The notes below the pieces were generated by a model that was not told the DNA's origin, did not search any database, and saw only the letters and a program-made list of their open reading frames with translations. This document shows positions 24,390 to 36,060 of a stretch of DNA of 64,000 bases, piece after piece. Location: the NCBI GenBank assembly GCA_001972305.1, contig BDDD01000998.1:489462-553461 (forward strand), given 5' to 3'. A program made the translations under genes and the position numbers. Source of the stretch: Cephalotus follicularis (lineage: Eukaryota; Streptophyta; Magnoliopsida; Oxalidales; Cephalotaceae). Positions within the stretch are counted from its first letter, which is position 1. Each line of letters starts with the position of its first letter.

Positions 24390-24560
24390 ACAATTTGGAC
24401 ATTGATTTTAGGTTATCCCATTTCTTGGGGATTGAATAATTGGATGAATTTAAAATTAATCACCCTAAACCATAAAGTTCCAATTGAAAATTCCACATTG
24501 AGCCATTCCCAAAAGAGAGATGACGCTCAAAGACTTCTTGCGGCAAAGCTTTGGTTAGAG
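24390..24560 (-). pseudogene. C-terminal end of copia C pol
   Basis: The antisense sequence next to G reads LTKALPQEVFERH, the usual end of a copia RNase H domain, continuing the VDP at the other side of G (27006 on). It then runs to a stop; further left is probably 3' untranslated sequence of C. Confidence 0.7.
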
Positions 24561-27005
24561 TGTAACACCCCCGGACGGTGGGAGTCGTCATAGGGTCATA
24601 TCATAACATAACTCAACTTAACAAATCATAAGTTTGCTTTATTAGCCAAAAACAGCCAGAAAACGTGGCAGTCTTATCAAAACATTAAAACTTAACATTT
24701 AACATATTAAGTAGTTGCGGAAAAATTCAAAACATAAATCAGTTCCAATTTAAAGCATAAAACATAAAAATCCATGTATTAGACCACTAGACATAGCATA
24801 GGGATCACTCTCCTAAGGATCCGACACATAGGGTGGTCATCACTCAATCACACTTTCCCCCGCTGCTCCAGAAAACCTGCCGCATGGAAAATAAAAACAC
24901 GGCTGAGCAAACCTCAGTACGGATAAGGGAAATAAAACAGTAAACGGTAATTTAAAAACGTTAATATTTCAATAATAACGTAACAGAAATCTTTAACAAA
25001 TAAAATAGTTTAATCATATTCAAATGACAGTTGCATAATTTTTGAAACAATTACGAAACATTGAAATCATAATTGTTTAAAACATACTGAGCCATATTCA
25101 TATCACATATCATAAATTTTGGCAAGGGAGGCGCTAATTCCACATGCCCACTAGAATTGAAGTGTACGGCACTACACATTTAAATTAAAATAATTGATTT
25201 ATCAAAATCAACTTAAATCACATAAATATGTTTTCACACAACATATTCAAAAACTGCTCACAACAGTATTATAAGATATTATATCATAACATATCGTATC
25301 CTAACATATCGTACCATAACATATCGTATAGATAAAGTCGGAATCAATTAACATGTCAAACCAACTTTTAAATTTGAAACATATCAAAATCATGAAAAAT
25401 CGTTGATTTCATAAACGAAGATGTTTATCAAAACAGTTTCAGTTTGAATGTCAGATAGCCAAGGAACAGAAAATCCGTACCTTATGCGCTTGCAAAGTAC
25501 TTACGAATAGGCGATCAGAAACAATTTCTCCTTTGAAGTACACAATCTATAAATATATTTAAAATCATATGTATAGGAGTCTAAAACACATCAGAAGCAT
25601 TAAACAGACTCACAACAGTGTTTGGAAAAGATTCGGATCGATTCGGGGATCAAACGAATCAAAACAGTTGAAAACAGCACATTCCAGGGCATAACAGTCG
25701 ACTAGAACAGGGGTCCAGTCGACTGGGGAGGCTTGGCAGTCGACTGGACCATATGAACAGTCGACTACTCAATCAAAAATGCAGGTAGTCGACTGTGTTC
25801 TTCCCTCCAGTCGACTACACAACCATTCCAGTCGACTGTCCACACAGACAGCCGACTGTTTTGGGCGACAGAACAGTTGGAAATGCCACGATTTGCTACT
25901 GAAAATGGTTCAAATGGTTTCTACATTAAACTAGAGACATATGGACATAAACATATGATTATATATGACTTGTGGGTGACATACAAACATAAATTTGACA
26001 AGAAAACGACATGTCAAAGATTTAACTTGCAAAAGGAAGCAAGAAAACATTGCATGAACATGTCCAGATTTTGTTTCTAATTGATTACAGAAGTTGTAAA
26101 CTCAGTTTGTGACATATATAGGTGCATAAAATGTGCATATAACATTACTAACGCAATCACAACTTGTTTAGGCAAGAATCAATGACCCAAAGACTCCAAG
26201 AGCATAAAAACTCAAAGTAAGCCATTGAAACAAAAACATAATTAAATAGGACGAATGCACTGACCTTTAATGATGTTAGATGACCCAAAAAACAGTAGGA
26301 GGAACACAAACACAAACACACAATCTGCTATGACAAAAACAGGGACCAAAAGAAACCAAAATAAAGAGAAGCTTCGCAAACCCAATGAATTCAACTTGAA
26401 GAACAACTAAGGATCGAATTTACCTCTACGAATTTGATGAATGAATTACACAGTATCTTGTTACACACTAACAAGGTAGAATTTGCAGTAGCTTGCAAGA
26501 ATGATGAAGGTAACATTTAAAATGGCAAGATACTCTATAATGGAGAAAGGAGGAGACAAGATTTGACAAAAGGGAGAAGAAAGGGGAACTTTTCTGGATT
26601 TCGTAATGGAAAAGGAAGCTTTGCATGTGAATTAGATGGTGGGAATTGCTGGAAAGAAGGAAGAAGGTGGGAGGAAGTAGGAGAAAAGAAGAAGAAAATG
26701 GTAAAATAGGAAAAAGGGAATTAAAAGAAATAATAATAAAAGAAATTAATAATAAAAGGAAATAAGGAATATTAAAATAAAAGATAAATAATTTGTTTTT
26801 AATAAAATAAGTTTTGGATTAAAATAAGAATTTATAAATCCCAACATAGCATCACATACCCAAATTTTCGGACCGGTAACAGTCTGCACAATTCACATAA
26901 ACCCAAATCGTAGGGCAACCGGACTTTTAAAATTAAACGAAATTAAAAGTCCGAAAACACAGATAAAATTCGTAAAATATATTTACAAACGAACAGGGTA
27001 TTACA
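24561..27005 (-). mobile_element. Solo LTR G (family of element T, 2445 bp)
   Basis: Reverse-strand ends are TGTAATACCC and GGGGGTGTTACA, as in T. It splits the copia C motif DPLTK. The flanks (in copia sense CTATG and CTCTA) fit a decayed 5 bp duplication. It carries about eight CAGTCGACTG-type palindromes at 25688-25860 and the CTGAG/CTCAG hairpin block at 24901-24923. Open frames such as 25877-26080 resemble nothing known. Confidence 0.85.
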
Positions 27006-28178
27006 CATAGGGTCTACTATATTATCTTCCCCTGGAACTCACTCCATCTTTATATCTCCTCTTTCTACGATTTCTCATTTTAGATGAAAGCGCCGCAGAA
27101 TATGTTTAGATCTAGCGTGTGACCTTGGTTCTTTGGCCTAAGCTATGGCTCCGTTGTTGTCACAGTATATAGGTATCGGATCCTCAATGGAAGGAATGAC
27201 ACTAAGATCAGAGATGAATTTCTTCCTCCAAACACCTTCTTTAGCCGCTTCAGATGCCGTTATGTATTCAGCCTCCGTGACTGAATCCACAGTGGTTGAT
27301 TGCTTGGAACTCTTCCAGCTCACTGCTCCACCACTTAAGGTGAACACAAACTCTGAGGTTGACTTTGAGTCATCCATATCTGTTTGAAAATTAGAGTCAG
27401 TAAAACCCTGAATATTCAAAACTTGTCCTCCATACACTAGAAATAAATCCTTAGTCCTGTTAAGATACTTTAGGATATCTTTGACAGCTTTCCAGTGACC
27501 CTCACCTGGATTTGACTGATATCTACTAGTAAAACTTGCAGCATAAGCAATATCAGGCCTAGTGCATAGCATAGCATACATGATGCTTCCTATTTCTGAG
27601 GCATAAGGATTGTGCATCATTCTTTGTTGTTCTTCAAATTTCTTAGGAGACATCTGTTTAGAGAGGGAAGTTCCATGACATAATGGTATATAACATCTCT
27701 TGGAGTTCTCCATGCTAAACCTTTTTAGTACTTTATCAATATATAAAGATTGGGACAATCCAAGCATCCTATTCGGTCTATCTCTATAGATTATTATTCC
27801 CAGTATATAGGAAGCTTCTTCCAAATCTTTCATGGAGAATACTATGGATAACCATGCCTTTACGTCCAAGAGCATATCTACATCATTCCCAATGAGTAAT
27901 ATGTCATCGACGTACAAGACTACAAATGTCACTGAGCTCCCACTTGTTTTCTTGTATACACAAGATTCATCCTGATTCTTTGTGAAATCAAACTCTTTGA
28001 TTGCTTCATCGAATCGGATGTTCCATCTCCTCGATGCTTGCTTTAGTCCATAAATGGACCTTTGTGGCTTGCACACTTTGTGGTCTTCACCACTGGATAT
28101 GAAACACTAAGGCTGGGTCATATAGATGTCTTCATCTATGTTTCCAGTAAGGAAAGCAGTCTTGACATCCATCTGCTG
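27006..28178 (-). pseudogene. Reverse transcriptase C-terminal part and RNase H of copia C
   Basis: The open frame 27138-28076 (312 codons) holds RSIYGLKQASRRWNIRFDE, LYVDDILLIGNDV with the catalytic Asp pair, FSMKDLEEASYILGI, SEIGSIMYAMLCTRPDIAY, GFTDSNFQTDMDDSKSTSE, WKSSKQSTTVDSVTEAEY and IYCDNNGAIA. Stops precede it (near 28110) and follow it (AIA then TAG). The 5' piece of the domain is at 51739-51931, beyond element B. Confidence 0.88.
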
Positions 28179-30982
28179 TGTCACACCCCGTTTTCCAATC
28201 ACGTTAGACAAGCATATGTGGTGATATCAGTAATCGAATATATTCCAGGATTCATTTAACGAATCATAAAATAATATGCGGAAGCATTCAATAAGCCAGA
28301 ATATAACATAAGTCATCTGCACGCATCCCATACTACGTGCGGTTACAATTCAAATAAATTATCCTTACAAGCGGAAGTACAACATTAACGAGGTACGAAC
28401 CGTTTAATACAAAACAATACAACATCATGAAAATAACAACTTTAAAACGAAAGCAGAAGCTTTCCAAGCTTCAGCAGCAATCTTCAACGTCTTCGCTTAA
28501 TCTGAAATTGTAGGGGTTAGTCGTTGTCCTCACTTGGCTAAGTAGGAAGATAAAGTATGCTAAGGATTATGTGAATGCAACATGCATGACAGTTTATCTC
28601 AAAATAACATTTAAATGAGCCAAAATATATAGCAATCATGCCCAGTGGCCATAAACAATCCATATGCAAGAATACCGCACAAGGGTACAATCAATTCATC
28701 CATCAAATTGGGTGTCACATGCCGCTATCTCCTAGCTCTGACTGTGCACTACCTAACTATCTCCTGCACTCTGAGGATGATAGAACAGGTAACATTTACT
28801 ACCGGCATTGGCGGGTAGTTTAACAGATAAGATCTGCCATGTAGATAAGTTTTGGAGATCTCCTGGCCAACTCTTGGCTCCCAAGATCCCTACCGTAGTC
28901 GGTGACCACAGCCATCACTCGACTACCGGCAACAAGCATAAACAATACAAGCATTCAATAATAATATTACATATATCAGCAATATGCAATATAAAAGTGG
29001 TTTTCTTTAGAAACATATAACAAGTCATTTATCGTACATCTCTTCGGAGGAAAACGATATCAATACAATAATGGTTTCCAGTATGGGAAACAAAACAGAT
29101 GGTATCTCTCTTGGGAGAAAATTAATAATTTCTTTTAAACAATAGGTTCCATTGAAAATGATAGTTGATATCATAATTTGGGTACATAGCCCATAGTTGG
29201 TTTCAATTATTGAAATACACGTGGTATTGGTGTTAAATGACACCAAACAATATATACTAATATGACAGTAGCATATTCAGTAGCAATAACACAAATCAGC
29301 AGCAATGCAAGGCTTCACAAGGAATAGCATTACATAGTCAATTCATATGCAACTCTCACAAGGGGTGCGTACATTGTTTAGTTTTGGAATGTAATTGTAT
29401 ATGAGGCCAGGATTAACTGTTCTAGTCATCCAAATGGAGGCCAGGTTCATTACATTCAAAATTGAGGCCTTAACATGACTTATATCAGTAATTTTACCCA
29501 GGACAGTCGGTTGCTTGAAGAATAGCCGGCTGCCATGGTCGAGTAGTCGACTGCTTTGCCTTGGCAGACGACTGGACAGGGTTGAGTATTCGACTGCCAT
29601 GAAGAGCAGTCGACTGCTTCTGCCCAGAAAATGCAGGTAGTAGCAGTTTGTATATTTCACAATCCAAATTCAATATAATCAAAGCATGCAACAATGCAGA
29701 AAGATAACATACATGATATGCATGATCATATCTTCCATAACATATCGTTACCCCTACCTTAAATCACTATCCCAAGATCAATTGGAATGATCTTTCTCTT
29801 TGAGTTTCCAAAGTCTTCACCAACAATCTTTTAATTCCAGCAGGTTCAATCTATATCATGCATGTTTATGGAGACATGCATTAGCACCAGTAGGTTTCAC
29901 TAGATTATCCAGCTACAATTACTACTTCAACAGTAGTTTATTACCAATCCTTTAAGTCTCAAGCTTTTATCTTACAATTTCCTTTTGAACTCTATGTCAA
30001 ACACCATTTAATTTTGGATTCTTGATCCTAATGAGTTGACAGAAGGAATACATGTGTACTTAGGGGAATCAGTAGGCATAATACAACTAACCAAAAATTA
30101 CAATTCGAATTAGAATTATTAAAATTCCATAAGCTTCATATTTCTTACTCCTCTTTCATACTATTTCTAATTCCATCCTAGAATTTGCTAATCTTAACCA
30201 TTTAGCAGGAGATATTAGCATTCCTCGTCACATTCTAGACAGATTACAATAACAGCAGGAAGCTCGAATTGGAACTTACCAGGAGAAGTCTAAGGCTCCC
30301 CAAGTCTTTGAGTTCCACTCCAAATCCCCAATGCAAGCTTTCAATAATCCTCTAGCAACTCTCCTCAATTTTCAGTGTTTCTAACACTCACTCTCAGCTC
30401 ATGCACAGCTGATATAGAGGTCAGGGACTTGAATTCACCAGATTCTTTAACTCTTCCTTCTCTCATCACATGCACTTCTTTCTCTCTTCTCTCTATCTCT
30501 TTCTCACCTTTCTCTCTTTGATTTTGCAGGTTACAGGTCTGCAACTTGCAGGTGGAATAGTGGGCATGCAAGCATGCCTTTTTGCATGCTCTGGCAGCTC
30601 CTGTCTCGTGTGACACCTGCCCACCATGCAATCCTTCTTTGATTCAGACACACAGGCATGCAAAGACACCTGTTCTATACCGATCCAGTTGACTGGATGC
30701 ATTGGCCAGTCGACTGTCCACAACACGCATCAGGCAGTCGACTGCTCCCCTGTGATAGTCGGCTGCCCTTTCATAAACCAGGAAGTCGACTGCCCCATGT
30801 GGCAGTCGGCTGTCAATGGCTGTTTTAGGGTTTCTTAAGTCTGATTTTCATAAATTTGCATCTCCATTCATCCAGATCAATTACCAATCACAATTTATGA
30901 TAATTGGACATTAAATTCAAATGAGTGCACATTTTATTAATCAATATTACAATGTACACGAATTGAATTTGCGGTTATTACA
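28179..30982 (-). repeat. 3' LTR of element B (2804 bp)
   Basis: In element sense, TGTAATAACCGC...CGGGGTGTGACA. CAGTCGACTG-type clusters lie at 30680-30815 and 29505-29625, on either side of a CTATATCAG promoter-like site near 30410. The conserved hairpin block is at 28517-28542. Small open frames are shared with the other LTR and look non-coding. Confidence 0.9.
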
Positions 30983-30996
30983 TTCCTCCCTCCTTA
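30983..30996 (-). promoter_or_regulatory. Polypurine tract of element B
   Basis: On the minus strand AAGGAGGGAGGAA directly precedes the TGTAATAACC start of the 3' LTR. Confidence 0.8.
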
Positions 30997-30999
30997 ATG

Positions 31000-31576
31000 A
31001 AAATCCATCCTCGAATTTAGCCCTTACATTACATTCCGAATAGGTGGGGAAATGTCTCCCTCATTTCGTCCTCACGCTCCCACGTAGCTTCCTCCGCTCC
31101 GTGAAAACGCCACAACACTTTGACCATAGGAATGGTCTTGTTCCTCAAACCTTTTCTGTGCGATCCACAATCCTCTTCGGCCTTTCTTCATAAGTCAATC
31201 TAGGGCTAATGAATCCAGGGTCGTAGCTCAATATGTGAGATGGGTCAGGTACGTATTTCTGTAACATGGAGACATGAAATACGTTATGCACGCCTGACAA
31301 GCTAGGCGGTAGTGAAATCTTGTGTGCTACCTCCCCCACTCTCTCCAGTATCTCGTAAGGTCCAATATATCTTGGAGCTAACTTCCCTTTGAGGCCAAAA
31401 CGGTGTATCCCTTTCGAAGGCGAGATCTTCAGGAATACATGGTCTCCCTTCTCAAATTCTAGCTTCCTTCTCTTGATATCGACATAACTCTTCTGCCGAC
31501 TTTGCGCAGCTAGCAGTATCTTCTTGATCATCTCCAATTTATCAGTCGTTTCTTGTACCAAGTCTGGTCCAAGCAC
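31000..31576 (-). pseudogene. Integrase C-terminus and chromodomain-like tail of element B
   Basis: The 143-codon frame 31145-31576 reads RQKSYVDIKRRKLEFEKGDHVFLKIS, RFGLKGKLAPRYIGPYEIL, the VFHVSML motif, DPSHILSYDPG and TYEERPKRIVDR. A frameshift then moves the chromodomain tail (IPMVKVLW...WERE-like sequence) into another frame towards 31020. A stop at about 31577 separates it from the integrase core. The order matches A. Confidence 0.85.
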
Positions 31577-32500
31577 TTAGCTCTCACCTACTTCGTCGCA
31601 GCAAATAGGTGACCTGCACTTTCTCCCATACAAGGCTTCATACGGAGCCATACCAATGCTGGTGTGAAAACTGTTGTTGTAAGAGAACTCAATCAATGCC
31701 AGATGATCCTCCCAACTCCCAGAAAAATCAATCATAGAAGCCCGTAGCATATCCTCTAGGTTCCGAATCGTACGCTCGGACTGTCCGTCAGTCTGTGGGT
31801 CAAATGCAGTGCTAAAGTTCAAGGTTGTTCCCATAGCTGCTTGGAACTTCTTCCAGAACCTTGAAGTAAATCTAGCATCTCGGTCACAAGCAATACTGAC
31901 TGGCACCCCATGCAATCTCACTATCTCCCGAATATACAATCGAGCAAGCTTCTCGATAGAATATGTCATGTTCATCGGAAGAAAGTATGCTGACTTAGTA
32001 AGTCTGTCCACAAATACCCACACTGCTTCATGCTGATTTCGTGACCTCGGTAATCCTGACACGAAGTCCATGGTCACATGCTCCCATTTCCATTCGACCA
32101 TTGGTAGCGATTGTAGCAGTCCCGCAGGTTTCTGATGTTCAGCCTTCACTCTCTGACAGGTCAGACATCTCGCTACATATTCCGTAATTTCTCGTTTCAT
32201 ACCACTCCACCAGTAGTTTTTCTTTAGGTCGTGCCACATCTTGGAACTTCCTGGGTGAACAGTGTACCTTGATTTGTGAGCTTGTTGTAGTAGCTCGTCT
32301 CTGATGCTCTCATCATCCGGAACACATATCCTCCCTCGGAACCTCAATATGCCATCAGCATGAATGGAGAACTCAGAATTAGCGTCTAGGTTCTCACGAA
32401 TACTCAACAACTCAGAATCACTATACTGAGCCGTCTGAATACGCTCCAGAAGTTCCGGTTGTGCTCTCATACTTGCCACAATAACTCCTCGGGTAACCAT
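31577..32500 (-). CDS. Integrase core of element B
   Basis: 307 open codons. The HHCC zinc region shows HKSRYTVHPG and CLTCQRVKAEHQ. The catalytic triad is visible as MDFVSG (Asp), ACDRDARFTS (Asp) and DPQTDGQSER (Glu), followed by SYNNSFHTSIGMAPYEALYGRKC. It would insert the cDNA into the host chromosome. The core looks intact in sequence, but it is bounded by stops on both sides and so is separated from RT and from its C-terminal domain. The first residues belong to the RNase H-integrase linker. Confidence 0.88.
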   Translation of the reverse strand: MVTRGVIVASMRAQPELLERIQTAQYSDSELLSIRENLDANSEFSIHADGILRFRGRICVPDDESIRDELLQQAHKSRYTVHPGSSKMWHDLKKNYWWSGMKREITEYVARCLTCQRVKAEHQKPAGLLQSLPMVEWKWEHVTMDFVSGLPRSRNQHEAVWVFVDRLTKSAYFLPMNMTYSIEKLARLYIREIVRLHGVPVSIACDRDARFTSRFWKKFQAAMGTTLNFSTAFDPQTDGQSERTIRNLEDMLRASMIDFSGSWEDHLALIEFSYNNSFHTSIGMAPYEALYGRKCRSPICCDEVGES

Positions 32501-32975
32501 GAACGGATTCCATCTCTAAAATTCCTCCAATAGATTCCACTGTGAAACCATTGCTCCAGTAATCATTGCCTTGTGACTTAGCGCATCAGCCACTACATTC
32601 GCTTTTCCCGGGTGGTATTGAATATTGCAGTTATAGTCATTGAAGAATTCCACCCATCGCCTCTGTCTCATGTTGAGCTCCTTCTGGGAAAACAAAATAT
32701 TTCAAGCTCTTATGGTCGGTGAAGATCTCAAACTGAGCCCCATAGAGATAGTGCCTCGATTTCTGCAATGCAAACACTATGGCTGCCAACTCAAGATCGT
32801 GTACGGGATAATTTTCCTCGTACGGTTTCAACTTCCTCAATGCGTATGCAATCACCCTACCATGTTGCATCAGAACGCATCCCAACCCTTTCCCAGAAGC
32901 ATATGTGTAGACAGTAAATCCCTCATTACCCTCTGCTAATGCCAATACTGGAGCCGAAATCAACCGACTCTTCAA
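32501..32975 (-). pseudogene. RNase H of element B
   Basis: The 112-codon frame 32637-32975 has [40 protein letters not shown] (the usual first Asp of YSDASG is lost: YTYASG), [12 protein letters not shown] and [11 protein letters not shown] frameshift near 32640 moves the end ([12 protein letters not shown]) into another frame, down to 32501. Confidence 0.8.
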
Positions 32976-33724
32976 CTATTGGAAACTTGCCTCGCAGGAG
33001 TCATCCCACACAAAATTGGACTTCTTCTGAGTCAACTGTGTCAGTGGTGTAGCAAGTTTCAAAAATCCTTTAATGAATCTTTGGTAATAGCCAGCCAATC
33101 CCAAGAAACTACGAACCTCCGTAACGTTCCGCGGTTGGGGCCAATCAACAATACTCTCAATCTTCGAAGGATCCGCTGACAATCCTTCACTCGACACAAT
33201 GTGACCTAGGAACGTCACATGATCTAGCCAAAACTCGCACTTGCTGAATTTGGCGTACAGCTGTTCCCTCTGTAGTGTCTGCAGTACAATCCTCAAATGC
33301 TGCATGTGTTCCTCAATGATCTTTAAGTAAATCAGGATGTCATCTAGGAATATAACAACAAACTGCTCAAGATAGGGTTGGAACACTCTGTTCATCAAAC
33401 ACATAAAGGTTGCAGGAGCATTCGTCAAACCAAACGGCAGTATCAGAAACTCGTAGTGCCCATATCTGGTTCGAAATGCAGTCTTCTCAACTGATGATAG
33501 CCTATTCTTAGGTGAAGCTTGGAGAACACAGTTGAGCCTTGCAATTGATCGAACAATTCCTCAATATGTGGCAGAGGATACGAGTTCTTTACCGTCACCT
33601 GATTCAGCAGCCTGTAATCAATGCATAGCCGCATCGATCCATCCTTCTTCTTCACAAATAGAACCGGAGCTCCCCACGGTGACACACTTGGTCTGATGAA
33701 ACCCTTGTCAAGATAATCCTGCAA
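32976..33724 (-). pseudogene. Reverse transcriptase of element B
   Basis: Two adjacent frames. 33443-33724 holds [39 protein letters not shown] and TVFSKLHLR. 32976-33428 holds [27 protein letters not shown] (catalytic Asp pair), [19 protein letters not shown] and [13 protein letters not shown]. The frame breaks at about 33430 and there is a stop at 32973-32975. Confidence 0.88.
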
Positions 33725-33736
33725 TTGAACTTTCAG

Positions 33737-34330
33737 CTATTTCAGTTCGGCAGGAGCCATTCGGTACGGTGCCCTGGATATAGGAGCAGTTCCAGGCAAT
33801 AGTTCAATACTGAACTCTATATCCCTCTCCGGTGGCAACGAAGTGAGTTCATCAGGAAACACATCAGGAAAATCACATACAACAGGCACTTGGTCAATAC
33901 CAGGCATACCTTTCGTATGATCAATCACATACGCCAAATAGCCTTCACATCTTTGCTTGAGATATTTCTGTGCTCGTGTATATGAAATAATCGGAGCGGT
34001 AACATTCTTTTCCCCGATAAACTTGCATTCAGTCCCATCTTGCAGATAAAATGTCATCATCTTGTTGTAGCAATCAACACAAGCATGATGAGCATACAGC
34101 CAGTCCATCCCAAAGATTACATCAAAATCTCGGATAGGTAAAACTATCAGGACAGCAGATAATTCAATTCCCGCTACCATGATCTCGCAATCTTTCATAA
34201 CAGTATCCGATAGAAGACAAGTACCCGTAGGAGTACTCACCTCCAATACATAAGGAAATCTAGAAGTAATGCCATGCAAATTGCGAGAAAATTAAGATGC
34301 AATGAATGAATGAGTCACACCAGGGTCAAT
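33737..34330 (-). pseudogene. Aspartic protease and RT leader of element B
   Basis: Just upstream of the 180-codon frame (33737-34279), the protease active-site segment reads LIDPGVTHSFIAS and then a stop. The family form is LIDSGATHSFI, so the catalytic Asp-Ser-Gly has become Asp-Pro-Gly. The frame continues with FDVIFGMDWLYAHHACVDC, the flap-side region typical of this protease, then CDFPDVFPDELTSLPPERDIEF and APISRAPYRMAPAELK, which lead into reverse transcriptase. A stop at 33734-33736 separates it from RT. Confidence 0.82.
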
Positions 34331-34894
34331 CAATACATGAGCTAATATGCAAGATATATAGATAGTACCTCCTACAACTGTAGTAGATTCTGGCACATCA
34401 TCTTTAGATAAGGTATAGACCCTACCTTTAACAATCCCCTTTCCGGTGTCTCTTCGCGGTAGAGCCGCTGTAATACTTCCACTAGCACAAGCACTTCCCT
34501 ATTGGCCGCATGCTTGATCCCTCATCTTTGGACAACTGTTCATTACGTGATCCTGCGAACCACACCTCATGCATTTCCCCAACTTCTTCCAGCAATCAGT
34601 CTCATCATGGTTCTCACGACCGCAAAAAGTACATCCACCGGTATTCTGTTGATTATTTATGCCCGGAGTCCTTGATCGTGTGCGTCGAGAACCTCCTTGC
34701 CCTCTGTTGTCAGATCTGGTTGACTTAGCAGGATTATTGCTTCCCTACCCCTGTGACTGTACGGCCCTCAATTGATTAGTACGAGTCCGTTCTGCCCTTC
34801 TCTCATTAGCATCAGCTTCCAAAATCATCGCTCTCTCAGCAACTTCAACAAACGAGGTTAGCTGCAACATCAACAATTTAGACCTGATGTCTGG
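34331..34894 (-). pseudogene. Gag nucleocapsid part of element B (two zinc knuckles)
   Basis: Continues gag in shifted frames: an AERAMILEADANERRAER-like segment, a basic Ser/Arg-rich stretch, then two CX2CX4HX4C knuckles, CTFCGRENHDETDC and CMRCGSQDHVMNSC, around 34540-34640. Stops occur at about 34745 and 34500. The spacing of the pair equals one of the two pairs in A. Confidence 0.78.
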
Positions 34895-35590
34895 TCAAAG
34901 GCCTTTCAGGAACCTCCGGATCATCCGTGACTTACCCTCCATAAGATAAGTCCTGTGTCTGGCCAGCTCCACAAATCTGGTCTGGTACTGAGCTACCGTC
35001 ATATATCCTTGACGTAACTCCATCAACTCTATCTCCCATCGATCACGCTCAATCTGTGGCACATAAGCATCAAGAAACTCGGACTGAAATCTGTCCCAAG
35101 TCCTGTCAAGTCCACGGGCTTCCCATTTTGATTCAATCCTTTCCCACCAGTAAGTTGCCTCGCCCCACAAGCGGTACACAGTAAAATTAAGCTTCTGGTC
35201 ATCAGTACATTCCAGAACAGCAAATATTTTCTCCAAGTCTCTTATCCACTGCTGGTAAACAGTAGCATTCAGTTCACCATTGAAGGTCGGAGGATTCTGT
35301 CTCATGAACCGCTCCATATCTCGGCCAAATCCACCAGCATCACAAGCATCGGGTGATTGCTGATATGCCCGGTTCGCCTTGTACATTTGTCGAATATGTT
35401 CCATGTTTGCTACATTCGCTTGCATCTGCTGCCAGAAAAGATCAGCCAGGTGGTCAAAATTACTCCTCTCATCATGCGCTGGAGGAACATCCACTCCTTC
35501 ATCCATTGGTGGAACATTTTCAGGTACTGGCAGAGCATTGATTCCCTCGTTGGCTCTACGCCTTCCCCTCCTTCCCCTTCGTAGGTCCAT
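34895..35590 (-). CDS. Gag of element B
   Basis: About 232 codons from the ATG at 35590, which begins MDLRRGRRGRRRANEG and follows the leader as gag does in A. The open frame extends 8 codons further upstream, but that Met lies in the leader. It holds the Ty3 gag region: FGRDMERFMRQNPPTFNGE, DLEKIFAVLECTDDQK and FLDAYVPQIERDRWEIELM, ending in RRFLKGL before a stop. It forms the particle shell. Confidence 0.85.
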   Translation of the reverse strand: MDLRRGRRGRRRANEGINALPVPENVPPMDEGVDVPPAHDERSNFDHLADLFWQQMQANVANMEHIRQMYKANRAYQQSPDACDAGGFGRDMERFMRQNPPTFNGELNATVYQQWIRDLEKIFAVLECTDDQKLNFTVYRLWGEATYWWERIESKWEARGLDRTWDRFQSEFLDAYVPQIERDRWEIELMELRQGYMTVAQYQTRFVELARHRTYLMEGKSRMIRRFLKGL

Positions 35591-35678
35591 TCTGTTTCCT
35601 ATATGGAATGACAAAAACCATTAGGAATAATTCATTTAATTTTTGAGAAACTTATCCCAGCTTAGCATATATGGAATA

Positions 35679-35691
35679 TGCTCTCATACCA
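35679..35691 (-). promoter_or_regulatory. Primer binding site of element B
   Basis: On the minus strand TGGTATGAGAGCA lies 3 nt after the LTR end. It differs by one base from the initiator-Met tRNA complement TGGTATCAGAGC that plant LTR elements use. Confidence 0.75.
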
Positions 35692-35694
35692 TGC

Positions 35695-35841
35695 TGTCAC
35701 ACCCCGTTTTCCAATCACGTTAGACAAGCATATGTGGTGATATCAGTAATCGAATATATTCCAGCACTCATTTAACGAATCATAAAATAATATGCGAAAG
35801 CATTCAATAAGCCAGAATATAACATAAGTCATCCGCACGCA
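35695..35841 (-). repeat. 5' LTR of element B, inner piece
   Basis: Matches 28179-28325 closely; interrupted at 35842 by CACTA element F and continued at 49087. Confidence 0.9.
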
Positions 35842-35857
35842 CACTACTAGAAAAAGC
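35842..35857 (+). repeat. Left terminal inverted repeat of CACTA F
   Basis: CACTACTAGAAAAAGC; 15 bp match the right end at 49072-49086. Confidence 0.95.
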
Positions 35858-36060
35858 ATATTTCCCGATCGCCTTTTTCACCGACCGCTATCCCGACCGC
35901 TTTAGCGGTTGGCAATTGTCCTCAAGTAAAATCTTGTTGCTTCCCCATCGACAACCGCAACATTTATGAATTGCCGACCGCCAAAGCGGTCGGAAATTCC
36001 AAAATAAACAATATTATTATGTATTTCATTTTAGCAACCGCATTTAACTTCTAGCGGTCA
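35858..36060 (+). repeat. Left subterminal motif array of CACTA F
   Basis: Several copies of CCGACCGC and its complement GCGGTCGG, often as inverted pairs (for example around 35898-35912 and 35983-35997). In CACTA elements such arrays are bound by the TNPA-type protein. Confidence 0.85.
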
